Shown piece by piece: positions 28,334 to 37,231 of a stretch of DNA of 64,000 nt. The DNA comes from Candidatus Pseudoruminococcus merdavium. GTDB lineage: Bacteria > Bacillota > Clostridia > Oscillospirales > Ruminococcaceae. Location of the stretch: NCBI GenBank assembly GCA_904419745.1, contig CAJFSS010000005.1, positions 1 to 64,000 of the forward strand, read 5' to 3'. The notes below the pieces were generated by a model. The model ran no database searches. It worked only from the letters and a program-made list of their open reading frames with translations, and had not been told where the DNA came from. The first letter of the stretch is position 1. Every line of letters starts with the position of its first letter. The position numbers and the translations under genes are program-made.

Positions 28334-28584
28334 ATAGTCACCCGGATTTCATTTTGAACCGGCAAAACATAGATCGTTTTACCAGGAGTAGTTGAAAATA
28401 CATTATCACCTCCATTATAACAAATCTGTAGAAGGGATGTAAACAACAATGAGTGATAGAACAAAGCTCTCCCTTTACACAAAAAAGGAAAAGAAAACTT
28501 ATCAGTTCTGCCAAATCTAATCTTAAAGACTGGCACTAGGATAACCTGAGGTGTAAAATGGAGAAAAAACCGGGAGGATATGGC

Positions 28585-29979
28585 ATGTTACAGCAAGAAA
28601 CACTGAGAAGAACGATCGAAAAAATTCCGGATTACAAAACTTTTCTGACGGTCGAGGAGATGGATGAGAGCAGCAAACGCCTGGCAGAAGAATATCCGGA
28701 TGTAGTGACCCTGTTTAAGTGTGGAAAAAGCAGGGATGGCCATCCACTCTATTGCCTGAAAATTGGGGAAGGATCAAAAAATGCGATTTTTTATGGCTGC
28801 CCACATCCTAATGAGCCGATTGGAGCCATGATGTTGGAGGCATTCTCCAGGATTTTGGCGGAGGATTCCCAGTTGAGAAGGGAATTGGACTACACCTTTT
28901 ATCTCATTAAATCCTGGGATGTGGATGGAACAAAACTCAATGAAGGCTGGTTTAAAGGTCCATACAATATTTACAATTATATCCGGCACTTTTTCCGTCC
29001 AGCTCCAACGCAACAGGTGGATTGGACGTTCCCGATTGATTATAAGAATCTTCATTTTCATGATTCTATTCCGGAAACACAGGCAGTTATGAAACTAATT
29101 GACGAGCTGAAGCCGGAGTTCTTGTATTCCCTGCACAACGCTGGATTTGGCGGGGTTTATTACTATATGTCCCGCCCCATGGATGAAAAGCTGTATGAGC
29201 AGGTGCGCGCTGTTGCGGCCCGACATGGAGTTCCGCTCAACCTTGGGGAGCCGGAGGCCCCCTATTGTGTGCTGTATAGCCCAGCTGTTTATCAGGGAAT
29301 CGGTATGGCGCAGAGCTATGATTACTATGAAAAATATGGGGTGGAACATCCGGAGGAATTGTGTGGCACGGGTACCTGCAGCTCCGACTATGCAGACTCG
29401 AAATATGGCTCCTTTACCCTTTTGACAGAGCTACCGTATTTCTATGACGAGAGGATTTGCGATCTGTCCGAATCGGATATGACCCGCAGGGAAGCAATTT
29501 TACAGAATCTCGACTATTCTGCACAGGCGGATACTTTTATTCGGGAGACAATGAAGCTTTCCTGGCATTTCATTGCGGACAATAACCCATTTAAGCTCGC
29601 GATGGATGCCTTTACCAGGATGAGCGAAGATGATACTTTGCGTAAAAAAGTGGAGACAGAGGCGGAGTATGAACGATTGGCAACTGTTTCTGAAAAATTT
29701 GATAATCTAACCATGGCCAAATTCTATAAAGCGCTTTCTTTTGGCCTCATGCTGCGTGCCAATGAAACGGAACTTGAAACAATGAAAGCAGTGGGGGAGC
29801 AAAACGAAGAAAAGTGGGAAGCTTTAAACAAAGCGATGTCCATTTTTGAACAAAAACTCAAAGAGACAACGGATTACCTGGAAAGCGTACTCAATTATGA
29901 AGTAGTTCCCATTAAACGCCTGATTTCTATCCAGATGGAAAGCGGTTTGATTGTAGCCGATCGGATTCACGGCGAATAG
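28585..29979 (+). CDS. M14-family zinc carboxypeptidase, cytosolic
   Basis: A 464-aa protein with zinc ligands HPNEP (HxxE) near 80-84 and the third His in SLHNAG near 183; the catalytic Glu is probably in LLTELPYF. There is no signal peptide or cell-wall domain, and the C-terminal 130 residues are helical, so it probably acts on a peptide or amidated small molecule inside the cell. ATG 28585 has GGGAGG 7 bp upstream; ATG 28558 (nine extra residues) also has a possible site. Confidence 0.82.
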   Translation: MLQQETLRRTIEKIPDYKTFLTVEEMDESSKRLAEEYPDVVTLFKCGKSRDGHPLYCLKIGEGSKNAIFYGCPHPNEPIGAMMLEAFSRILAEDSQLRRELDYTFYLIKSWDVDGTKLNEGWFKGPYNIYNYIRHFFRPAPTQQVDWTFPIDYKNLHFHDSIPETQAVMKLIDELKPEFLYSLHNAGFGGVYYYMSRPMDEKLYEQVRAVAARHGVPLNLGEPEAPYCVLYSPAVYQGIGMAQSYDYYEKYGVEHPEELCGTGTCSSDYADSKYGSFTLLTELPYFYDERICDLSESDMTRREAILQNLDYSAQADTFIRETMKLSWHFIADNNPFKLAMDAFTRMSEDDTLRKKVETEAEYERLATVSEKFDNLTMAKFYKALSFGLMLRANETELETMKAVGEQNEEKWEALNKAMSIFEQKLKETTDYLESVLNYEVVPIKRLISIQMESGLIVADRIHGE

Positions 29980-29985
29980 TTGTAA

Positions 29986-30022
29986 AAATAACCGTGTTGG
30001 AAAAACCCAGCACGGTTATTTT
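29986..30022 (+). terminator. Rho-independent terminator
   Basis: AATAACCGTG pairs with CACGGTTATT around a GC-containing internal stretch and ends in TTTT. It lies between the convergent carboxypeptidase and HAD genes. Confidence 0.8.
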
Positions 30023-30042
30023 AAACATTCTTAATTCACAGG

Positions 30043-30687
30043 TTATAATAGGATTTTCAGTAAATCCAGAGGAGTGGAGACCAATAGAGAAGCGCCTGCC
30101 TGCTCCAATTCTTCTTTAGAACCATATCCATACAGAACCCCAACGCTCTCCAGATGGTTTTTTCTGGCGCCCAGAATATCGTGCTTTCGATCGCCAATCA
30201 TCACAGCTTCCTGTTTGTCTAAAATTCCGGATTTTTCCAACGCACAGGCAATTACCTCTGCTTTATCCGTGCGGGTTCCATCCAATTCACTGCCAGTGAT
30301 TCCCTCAAAATACCCGGAGAGGGAGAAGTGCTCAAGAATTCTTTTGGCAAAGACTTCTGGTTTAGAAGTGGCGACAAGTAGATGCTTTCCAGCCGCCCGA
30401 AGCTGGCGGAGAACTTCTTCTATTGCAGGATAAGGTTCGTTTTCAAAGATCCCTTTTTCAGAAAAATACTCCCGGTACTTTGTGACAGCCTCGGCCGCCT
30501 GCTTTTTGGAAAAGCCATAGAATTCCTCAAATGACTGGGAAAGGGGAGGACCAATGAATTTTTTTAGGTCCGTAGGATCCGCATGGATGCCAAACTCTTT
30601 TAGGGCATAGATGGCGGAATGGATAATTCCGGGGGCGGAATCCGTGAGAGTGCCGTCCAGGTCAAACAGCAGTACTTGTTTTTGCAT
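30043..30687 (-). CDS. HAD-family phosphatase, phosphoglycolate phosphatase-like
   Basis: A 214-aa haloacid dehalogenase hydrolase: motif I DLDGTLTDS near 9-17, a helical cap (about 18-90), motif II VATSKP, and a C-terminal MIGDRKHDI with the acidic Mg2+ ligands. The cap type resembles phosphoglycolate phosphatases and nucleotidases; substrate not determinable. It follows recG by 15 bp on the same strand. Confidence 0.88.
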   Translation of the reverse strand: MQKQVLLFDLDGTLTDSAPGIIHSAIYALKEFGIHADPTDLKKFIGPPLSQSFEEFYGFSKKQAAEAVTKYREYFSEKGIFENEPYPAIEEVLRQLRAAGKHLLVATSKPEVFAKRILEHFSLSGYFEGITGSELDGTRTDKAEVIACALEKSGILDKQEAVMIGDRKHDILGARKNHLESVGVLYGYGSKEELEQAGASLLVSTPLDLLKILL

Positions 30688-30702
30688 AAAAACTTCCTCC
30701 TT

Positions 30703-32745
30703 TTAATTGAGTCCCGCGTCCCCGGTACGGGAAAACAGGCGCTGCGTCATCTCATACAGTCCATGGTGTTCTGGGAAGGATAACTCCGGATCCTGTGCGA
30801 GCAGCCGCTCGCTGACGGTTTTAGTCAGATGAATCAGCTCCGTGTCGTTCATCATATCTGCAATTTTCAGTTCCGGTAACCCATGCTGCTTGTGGCCAAA
30901 AAAATCCCCCGGTCCCCTCTGTTTGAGGTCGAATTCCGCAATGGCAAACCCATCCGTAGTTTTGCACATGATACCGAGTCTGCCGAGAGCCTCCTGATTT
31001 TTGGCATCGGAAACAAGAATACAATAGGATTGAAAGCTTCCGCGTCCAACCCGTCCTCTCAGCTGATGCAGCTGGGAAAGGCCAAAACGTTCTGCATTTT
31101 CAATCAGCATGATTACGGCGTTGGGAACGTCTACCCCCACCTCAATGACCGTGGTGGAGACAAGAACGTCGATTTCTCCGTGTTGGAAAGCCCGCATGAC
31201 CCTGTCTTTTTCAGATGCTTTCATCTTCCCGTGGAGCAATCCCACATGGTATTCAGAAAAGTATTTTTCCCTTAACAGGCGTTCGTATTGTGTTGCGGAT
31301 TTTAAATCGCTTTCTCCCTGTTCCACCAAAGGACAGACAATATAAGCCTGGCGCCCTTCATCGATATGTTTTTTGACAAAACCAAACGCCCGCATCCGTT
31401 TGGAAGAATCAATAGCATAGGTGTGGATAACCTGCCTGCCCGGCGGCAGCTCGTCAATCACGGAGACATCTAAGTCTCCATAGATAATCAGGGCAAGCGT
31501 ACGGGGGATTGGAGTGGCAGACATGACCAACATATGTGGATGTTCCCCCTTCCCGGCAAGCATGCTGCGTTGTTGGACGCCAAAACGGTGCTGTTCATCT
31601 GTGACAACGAGCCCAAGAGCAGAAAACTGTACTTTCTCCTGAATCAGTGCATGGGTTCCAATCACCAGGTCGAGTTCTCCTTCACTGATTTGACGGGTTA
31701 CTTCCCGCTTTTGTGCGGCGGTCATTGATCCAGTCAACAACCCAATCCGCATGCCACTGTCTTTTAACAGGGAAGATAGGGAACGGAAGTGCTGTTCTGC
31801 CAAAATCTCAGTCGGAGCCATGAAAGCGCTTTGCCAACCATTTTGGCAGGCAATCATGCAGGCAGCCGCCGCGACAAGCGTCTTTCCGGAGCCGACATCT
31901 CCCTGTACCAGGCGGTTCATCGGGATATCGTGTTCCATGTCTCGGGCGGCGTCCTCAATGGCACGCCGCTGTGCTCCAGTGGGGGAAAAGGGGAGGGATT
32001 GATAAAATCGGGCAAGATTTGTATTGGACATAATTGCCTTTGTTTGTTTACGTGCCCTTTGTTTTAACTGTGCCAGCCCCAACTGGAGGGAAAGCAGTTC
32101 ATCAAAAATCAATCTCCTGCGCGCAAGGGAAAGATCGTATTCGGATTTTGGAAAATGGATCGTCTCCAGTGCAAAACGTAGATGACATAGTCCATATTCT
32201 TTGCGTAGGGAATCTGGAAGAGGATCTGTAAAAGTATCATCCAACTCGGAAAGCACAGAGCGCATATGGTTTTTCAGGATGTTCCCAGTCAGTCCCTCTG
32301 TGAGTGGGTAAACGGGAAGCATATGTTCTGTGGAGCTGATATCCTCACATAAGGGGCTTGACATCTCCCGCTTGAGAAAATTTCCGGTCACTTTCCCATA
32401 AAAGAGGTATTGCCTGCCAATTTCAAGTTTTTCTGCCAGATATTTCTGATTAAAAAAGGTGATTACCAGTTCTGTTGTGTAATCCGTCACCTTGACTTTA
32501 TACAGGCTCATACCCTTGCGGATACGCTGCTCGCCGGATTTTGCAATGACAGTAGCCACAACAGCGCAGGGAGTATCCAGCGGAACAGAGGCAATCGGGG
32601 CGGGTGAAGTCACATCAATGTAACTGCGGGGAAAGTAATATAATAGGTCATACAGCGTATGTACGCCGATTTTATGGTAAAGTTCCGCCCGCTTTGGGCC
32701 GACGCCTTTTAAATATTGAATCTCGTAATCTTGAAGGGGTTTCAT
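30703..32745 (-). CDS. recG: ATP-dependent DNA helicase RecG
   Basis: A 680-aa helicase remodelling stalled replication forks and Holliday junctions. N-terminal wedge/OB domain, Walker A GDVGSGKT, DEQH box (DEQHRFGVQQR), and C-terminal motif VI region QLRGRVGRG. The ATG at 32745 was chosen because AGGAGGTG is 8 bp upstream; an earlier GTG lies inside that site. In Bacillus recG is also downstream of yloU-yloV (Asp23-fakA). Confidence 0.96.
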   Translation of the reverse strand: MKPLQDYEIQYLKGVGPKRAELYHKIGVHTLYDLLYYFPRSYIDVTSPAPIASVPLDTPCAVVATVIAKSGEQRIRKGMSLYKVKVTDYTTELVITFFNQKYLAEKLEIGRQYLFYGKVTGNFLKREMSSPLCEDISSTEHMLPVYPLTEGLTGNILKNHMRSVLSELDDTFTDPLPDSLRKEYGLCHLRFALETIHFPKSEYDLSLARRRLIFDELLSLQLGLAQLKQRARKQTKAIMSNTNLARFYQSLPFSPTGAQRRAIEDAARDMEHDIPMNRLVQGDVGSGKTLVAAAACMIACQNGWQSAFMAPTEILAEQHFRSLSSLLKDSGMRIGLLTGSMTAAQKREVTRQISEGELDLVIGTHALIQEKVQFSALGLVVTDEQHRFGVQQRSMLAGKGEHPHMLVMSATPIPRTLALIIYGDLDVSVIDELPPGRQVIHTYAIDSSKRMRAFGFVKKHIDEGRQAYIVCPLVEQGESDLKSATQYERLLREKYFSEYHVGLLHGKMKASEKDRVMRAFQHGEIDVLVSTTVIEVGVDVPNAVIMLIENAERFGLSQLHQLRGRVGRGSFQSYCILVSDAKNQEALGRLGIMCKTTDGFAIAEFDLKQRGPGDFFGHKQHGLPELKIADMMNDTELIHLTKTVSERLLAQDPELSFPEHHGLYEMTQRLFSRTGDAGLN

Positions 32746-32765
32746 GGAATTCACCTCCTGCCGGA

Positions 32766-32806
32766 TAAGAAAGGAACTACCCCCGGCAAAATATGCAGGG
32801 GGTAGG
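32766..32806 (-). terminator. terminator between fakA and recG
   Basis: On the minus strand CTACCCCC pairs with GGGGGTAG, followed by TTCCTTTCTT. The T tract is imperfect, so partial read-through into recG is possible. Confidence 0.6.
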
Positions 32807-32824
32807 ATTTATTCTGCAAAACTC

Positions 32825-34492
32825 TTATTCAACCGAAATAATAAAATAATAAACTGGCTGTCCGCCATTGATAACGCTGACCTCAATTTCTCCATTATAA
32901 CGGGCGTCCAGCTGTCCTTTGACCTGGTTTGCCTGTTCTTCCGTTGCATCTGCACCGTATAAAATGGTGATAAATGAGCTGTCGCGATGGACAAGGGAAC
33001 GGGTAAGTTTCACACAGGCCTTGACAATATCATGCTCAATGAAGCTGAGTTTGCCATTGTCAAGCGCAAGGACTTCACCTTCTCGAATTGAGTGCCCGTC
33101 GTATTCGGAATCACGGGCAGCGAAGGTGATTTGTCCAGTTGATACCCGATCAAAAGCCTTGGTCATATTTAGGCGGTTTTCCTCAAGAGACAAATCTGCA
33201 TCAAAAGCAAGCATTGCGGACAGTCCCTGCGGGATTGTCCTAGTCTGTAATACGCAAACGTCCCTGTCAGAAAGCTCGACTGCCTGTTCCGCCGCCATGA
33301 TGATGTTTTTGTTATTGGGAAGTACAAAAACAGTTTGTGCCGGAGTTGCCTGAATCGCATTCAAGATATCGTCCGTGCTGGGATTCATAGTCTGTCCACC
33401 ACTGACAATATTGTCAGCACCTAAATCATGGAATAGGCTTTGTATACCTTCTCCCGCAGCCACTGCAACAAAGCCATAGGGCCGATCCGGCTCTACAGGA
33501 ACATAGGTATGCTGTTTTCCCTCTTGATGGACAGGGGCGTCGGCAATTACACGGGCAGTATGCTGTTCACGCATGTTTTCAATTTTCATGTTGGTGAGCA
33601 TGCCAAACTTCAGGCCTTCCTGCAAGGCATTGCCAGGGTTGTCCGTGTGGACATGGACTTTGATAATGTCGTCGTCATCCACCACCACAACACAGTCGCC
33701 AATGGATTCCAGGTATGCACGCAATTTTAATGCATCCTCTGCATCGCGTTTTTTCTTTACAATAAACTCCGTGCAGTAGGTAAACACAATTTCATCGTCT
33801 GATTTGGCAGCAGCGTCAAATGTGACGGCCTGTTTTACTCGAGCGGATGCAACTTCTTCAGAAGGAATAATCCCTTCGCCATGGAAGACCGCTTGCATTC
33901 CTTCACAGATAACTAGGAATCCCTTGCCACCCGCATCGACAACGCCTGCCTTTTTGAGTACTGGCAAAAGTTCTGGGGTTGTGTCCAAAGCTTCTTTTGC
34001 TGCTTTGACAATTTCATCCCAAAGCTGAACAGGATCAGTCATCTCTTCACAAATATCAGAAGCATGTTCCCCGGCTAAACGGGCTACGGTAAGGATGGTA
34101 CCCTCTGTCGGTTTCATGACCGCCTTGTAAGCGGCAGATACGCCAATTTGCAGGGCACGGGCAATATCGACGCTGCCGGCTTCTTCCAGCCCAGCCAGCC
34201 CTTTGGAAAAGCCGCGGAACAGCAAAGAGAGAATAACGCCGGAATTACCGCGGGCTCCTCTGAGCAGGGCAGAGGCCGCTTTCGAGGCGACTTCTGCAAC
34301 CGTAACATCATCGTTCAGCAGGGAAAGTTCCCTGGCAGCATTTGAAATGGTCATAGACATGTTGGTACCGGTATCTCCGTCCGGTACAGGGAAGACGTTG
34401 AGTTCATCCACCCGATATTTTTGATTCGTGATGTTATTTGCACCGGAGATAATCGCATCACGCAGAGTAGAACCCTGTATCAATTTCAGCAC
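32825..34492 (-). CDS. fakA: fatty acid kinase ATPase subunit FakA (DAK2 domain)
   Basis: A 555-aa YloV-family protein that phosphorylates fatty acids carried by FakB. The N-terminal DAK2 domain (about 1-200) has NVFPVPDGDTGTNMS for Mg-ATP binding and GARGNSGVI; a middle domain and a C-terminal DegV-like fold follow. No FakB gene is in the window. It lies 41 bp after the Asp23 gene, the same order as yloU-yloV. Confidence 0.94.
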   Translation of the reverse strand: MLKLIQGSTLRDAIISGANNITNQKYRVDELNVFPVPDGDTGTNMSMTISNAARELSLLNDDVTVAEVASKAASALLRGARGNSGVILSLLFRGFSKGLAGLEEAGSVDIARALQIGVSAAYKAVMKPTEGTILTVARLAGEHASDICEEMTDPVQLWDEIVKAAKEALDTTPELLPVLKKAGVVDAGGKGFLVICEGMQAVFHGEGIIPSEEVASARVKQAVTFDAAAKSDDEIVFTYCTEFIVKKKRDAEDALKLRAYLESIGDCVVVVDDDDIIKVHVHTDNPGNALQEGLKFGMLTNMKIENMREQHTARVIADAPVHQEGKQHTYVPVEPDRPYGFVAVAAGEGIQSLFHDLGADNIVSGGQTMNPSTDDILNAIQATPAQTVFVLPNNKNIIMAAEQAVELSDRDVCVLQTRTIPQGLSAMLAFDADLSLEENRLNMTKAFDRVSTGQITFAARDSEYDGHSIREGEVLALDNGKLSFIEHDIVKACVKLTRSLVHRDSSFITILYGADATEEQANQVKGQLDARYNGEIEVSVINGGQPVYYFIISVE

Positions 34493-34533
34493 TCCTTATT
34501 GGAAAGGATGGGAAAATCCCCTTCCTTTCGTGA

Positions 34534-34890
34534 TTACTGCACTTTCATCGAATCGACAAAAACATTCACCTTGCTGACATGCAGCCCGGTAGAATCTTCG
34601 ACGGCATAGCGTACTTTGTTGACAATGCTTTTAACAATTGCCGGGATATTGACACCGTAAGTGACGACAATATGCAGGTCAATTATGAGTGCACCGTCTA
34701 TACAGCGGACACGGACTCCCTTGTCGAGATTATCTTCCTGTCTGGTCAGGACATTGCGGATCCCCTGAGCAGGACCGCTTACGGCCATACCGGCAACTCC
34801 AAAACATTCGGTTGCTGTACGTCCGACAATGTTGACAAAAAATTCATGCGAAATATCAATGGTGCCGAGATGGTTTTCTATCTTAATCAA
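34534..34890 (-). CDS. Asp23/Gls24-family protein (YloU-like)
   Basis: A 118-aa protein starting at TTG 34890 with GGAGG 8 bp upstream. It has the family pattern of beta-alpha repeats (GTIDISHEFF, VTYGVNIPAIVKSI, VNVFVDSM). Asp23 proteins are alkaline-shock or envelope-associated scaffold proteins; the YloU member next to fakA has no settled function. Promoter at 34975-35004. Confidence 0.92.
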   Translation of the reverse strand: MIKIENHLGTIDISHEFFVNIVGRTATECFGVAGMAVSGPAQGIRNVLTRQEDNLDKGVRVRCIDGALIIDLHIVVTYGVNIPAIVKSIVNKVRYAVEDSTGLHVSKVNVFVDSMKVQ

Positions 34891-34974
34891 AGAGAAAAGC
34901 CTCCTTTCCGGCTTATTGCCGTGAAGCCTTTGCTTACACGGTAAGTTCCTAAAAATTGCTTGATAATTATATAT

Positions 34975-35004
34975 AGTATACCATTATTTACCCTCTAGAA
35001 GCAA
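34975..35004 (-). promoter_or_regulatory. promoter of the Asp23-fakA unit
   Basis: On the minus strand TTGCTT and TATACT are 18 bp apart. The leader contains a hairpin (CCGTG-AAGC around 34918-34942) without a T tract. In 35005-35401 I see only the hairpin at 35246. Confidence 0.55.
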
Positions 35005-35245
35005 GATTTCCAGGAATTTATTTTCATTTTCTGAATTTAGAAAGAATTGTTGACAAAATCAGGAAAAAAACCGCCGCAAATAGTGAGATCCCTGTATAGA
35101 GTAAAGCCGAAAATATGATTTGTACGAGAAATTAAAATCTTGAATGCTGATGAAAACAGATTATTTTTACAGGGTGTAACTAATCCATATCGATTAATAC
35201 AAATGTTTACCAAACCATTACCGGAATGGTATGAACCATATGAAA

Positions 35246-35286
35246 AACGAAACCCGAACACAGTTTCTCTTCGGGTTCCGTTTTAG
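35246..35286 (+). terminator. bidirectional-looking terminator hairpin
   Basis: AACGAAACCCGAA pairs with TTCGGGTTCCGTT (one mismatch or G.U) and is followed by TT. No intact gene ends here on the + strand, so it may be a leftover of lost genes. Confidence 0.5.
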
Positions 35287-35401
35287 GAATTTTAATATTA
35301 CTGGTGTCAAAAAAGATACATCCCCGGAAGGAACGTAAATGGCCTATGGAGACACAATTTCTATAAAGAGTCACTGAGTTGAATGATTTACATCCCCCTA
35401 G

Positions 35402-35815
35402 TTATAAATGGTTTCGGTTATCCTCAGTAAACTTTTCCCATGCCTTTACTAAATTAGGACGCAATTTCCAATAAAAATGGCCATTGCTATCTTTCGGATT
35501 TTCTGGAATTCCATCAAAAATAATATTCCAATATCGATATCCTTTGCCGTCAGAATTTCTAGGAGGTTCCTTAGAACATTTATGATATAATTGTTTTGAA
35601 AGATGTCTGTTCCAAGCTGTAACCTGATTATAATGAACATTAAAATGATGTGCAATTTCACTGGCTGTTGATGTATGATTTGGTTTCTTATAGACAAAAT
35701 CTATCATCTTTAAAATCATACTATTCACAATATTACCATCTTGCAGTATTTCCAACCACTGTTCTTCTGTTAAATTTAAAATATCTTGTCCTTGCCACTG
35801 TGTTGTTGTGCCCAT
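35402..35815 (-). CDS. orphan protein resembling the N-terminal domain of McrA-like restriction enzymes
   Basis: A 137-aa protein. After an N-terminal helix it has a helix-turn-helix-like segment (ASEIAHHFNVHYNQVTAWNR), then GKGYRYWNIIFDGI and GHFYWKLRPNLVKAWEKF. This W/R-rich pattern reminds me of the N-terminal head domain of McrA/HNH-type modification-dependent nucleases, where it ends just before the nuclease part; here no nuclease follows. The gene is clearly more AT-rich than its neighbours, lies beside tRNA-Leu, and so looks transferred and perhaps truncated. Family assignment is from memory and uncertain. Confidence 0.5.
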   Translation of the reverse strand: MGTTTQWQGQDILNLTEEQWLEILQDGNIVNSMILKMIDFVYKKPNHTSTASEIAHHFNVHYNQVTAWNRHLSKQLYHKCSKEPPRNSDGKGYRYWNIIFDGIPENPKDSNGHFYWKLRPNLVKAWEKFTEDNRNHL

Positions 35816-35937
35816 GCTGTAGCCTCCTAGTCTTTAAAACTAAACAATCGAATCTCAATTTGTTTATGACAAACTCTTTTGTTCTAATTTGTTTACTTAA
35901 TAAAATAATCGCTGAATGCGTAGGCTTAAAAGACCTA

Positions 35938-35984
35938 AACAAAAAACCTTGTGAATCCGCTTATCAAGCCATTCCACAAGGTTT
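35938..35984 (-). terminator. terminator of tRNA-Leu(TAG)
   Basis: On the minus strand AACCTTGTG pairs with CACAAGGTT across a 20-base loop and is followed by TTTTTTG. Confidence 0.75.
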
Positions 35985-35990
35985 TGGTTT

Positions 35991-36074
35991 TGGTGCGGGT
36001 AACAGGACTTGAACCTGCACGTCGAAGACACCAGATCCTAAGTCTGGCGCGTCTGCCAATTCCGCCATACCCGC
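35991..36074 (-). tRNA. tRNA-Leu (anticodon TAG)
   Basis: On the minus strand the acceptor stem is GCGGGTA/TACCCGC with discriminator A and encoded CCA. The anticodon loop CTTAGGA gives UAG, reading CUN. The variable arm is relatively short (TGTCTTCGACGTG), and the T arm is AGGTTCAAGTCCT. Confidence 0.95.
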
Positions 36075-36087
36075 AAATGCAGAGCAT

Positions 36088-36116
36088 ATTTTATCATACA
36101 TCTGCTTTGGTGTCAA
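36088..36116 (-). promoter_or_regulatory. sigma-A promoter of tRNA-Leu(TAG)
   Basis: TTGACA and TAAAAT are 17 bp apart on the minus strand. The -10 and -35 lie inside the last codons of the upstream membrane-protein gene. Confidence 0.85.
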
Positions 36117-37011
36117 TGGGATTCTCTGTTCCGCTTTGTTCTTGGTGAAGATTTGCATCCTCAAAAAAACGTACCGTTCGATCCAGGCTTTTGTTGGAAA
36201 GAAAGTAGGATTTATCCCGTTCAGGAGATGCAAACGCAGCCAAACCGCTAAACCAGAGTGCATAAAGTGCCAATGTAAAAGTAGACAAACCCGGATCCCC
36301 AAAATTAATTGCGGTATAATTCATGGAGTAAATCCAACCCGGTACAAAGGAAATCAGCCCTACCATAGCCGCAGAGATTCCAAAACTCAGACAAGTGCGG
36401 CGCCCTTTTACCGTATGTACCCCGAGAAAACAACGTCCTTGCCCAATCATAAACAATAGAATGAGCACATCAAACAAAAGATTCAGCCCCCGCTGAGAAA
36501 TGGGAATAACAGTGGCATAAGTGACAAGGCTTACACCAATTCGAAGCGCACACCATAATGCAGGAATTGCACAGAGGTTTCCAATAAAGACACTATGCGT
36601 ATGTCCTCTCAGGCAGTGGATTCCAAGCGCAATAAAAACGACCGCAGAAAGAATGCCGGCAATTTCCGTTAACATCGTGATGATTAGGGCAACAGATTCA
36701 ACGGTAAATCCCTGTGAAAGGGTTAAATAACTGTCATATAGTATAGAACCAGCCAAAAGCAGAGAAAATACGCCATGGAACTGAAGATTTGCACGGGAGG
36801 CCCTGGCCTTTGGTTCCCTTTGTACTATGGAACCGATTAATGGAAGGAGGATCAGGGCAGCAATCCCAATCCAGAATACCCATACTGTCCAATCAGTTTG
36901 AAGAAAAAATCCCGTACCCTGGTCAATATTGAATATAATTTGAAAATAACGCAGGACACCGATCCCTAATCCAAGCAAGCAGGTGAGTAAGAATATGATT
37001 TTTATCAACAT
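36094..37011 (-). CDS. multi-pass membrane protein, unknown
   Basis: A 305-aa protein with about eight hydrophobic segments and a charged cytosolic tail (FASPERDKSYFLSNKSLDRTVRFFEDANLHQEQSGTE region). ATG 37011 is preferred because AGGAG is 9 bp upstream; ATG 37020 abuts it. No family is recognised. It is monocistronic and divergent from the SpoIID gene; its 3' end overlaps the tRNA-Leu promoter. Confidence 0.75.
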   Translation of the reverse strand: MLIKIIFLLTCLLGLGIGVLRYFQIIFNIDQGTGFFLQTDWTVWVFWIGIAALILLPLIGSIVQREPKARASRANLQFHGVFSLLLAGSILYDSYLTLSQGFTVESVALIITMLTEIAGILSAVVFIALGIHCLRGHTHSVFIGNLCAIPALWCALRIGVSLVTYATVIPISQRGLNLLFDVLILLFMIGQGRCFLGVHTVKGRRTCLSFGISAAMVGLISFVPGWIYSMNYTAINFGDPGLSTFTLALYALWFSGLAAFASPERDKSYFLSNKSLDRTVRFFEDANLHQEQSGTENPIDTKADV

Positions 37012-37231
37012 CGGCGACATCTCCTAATATCCGCATGGTGGACGATCATACGTGGTTTTTCTGTATAAAAAAGTTATGGAATCGTCTTTTCTTGTCACAA
37101 AAGTTATTGTATCGAATGAAAAAGGCAAAGTCAAGAAACCATGGGGAATCTGTTCTATTTTTCACTGAAAACTCATAGGGATACGATAACAGAAAATCCG
37201 GACAACCCGGAAGCGAAAGGAAGGAAAAGCA

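Noticed and set aside
35037..35261. 74-codon minus-strand frame
   Set aside because: It has no ribosome binding site or recognisable family, and is Cys/Phe-rich as expected for AT-rich noise.
35119..35286. + strand frame resembling a protein end (NPYRLIQMFTKPLPEWYEPY)
   Set aside because: It is short, has no start or ribosome binding site, and its end is part of a hairpin; too weak to call a pseudogene.
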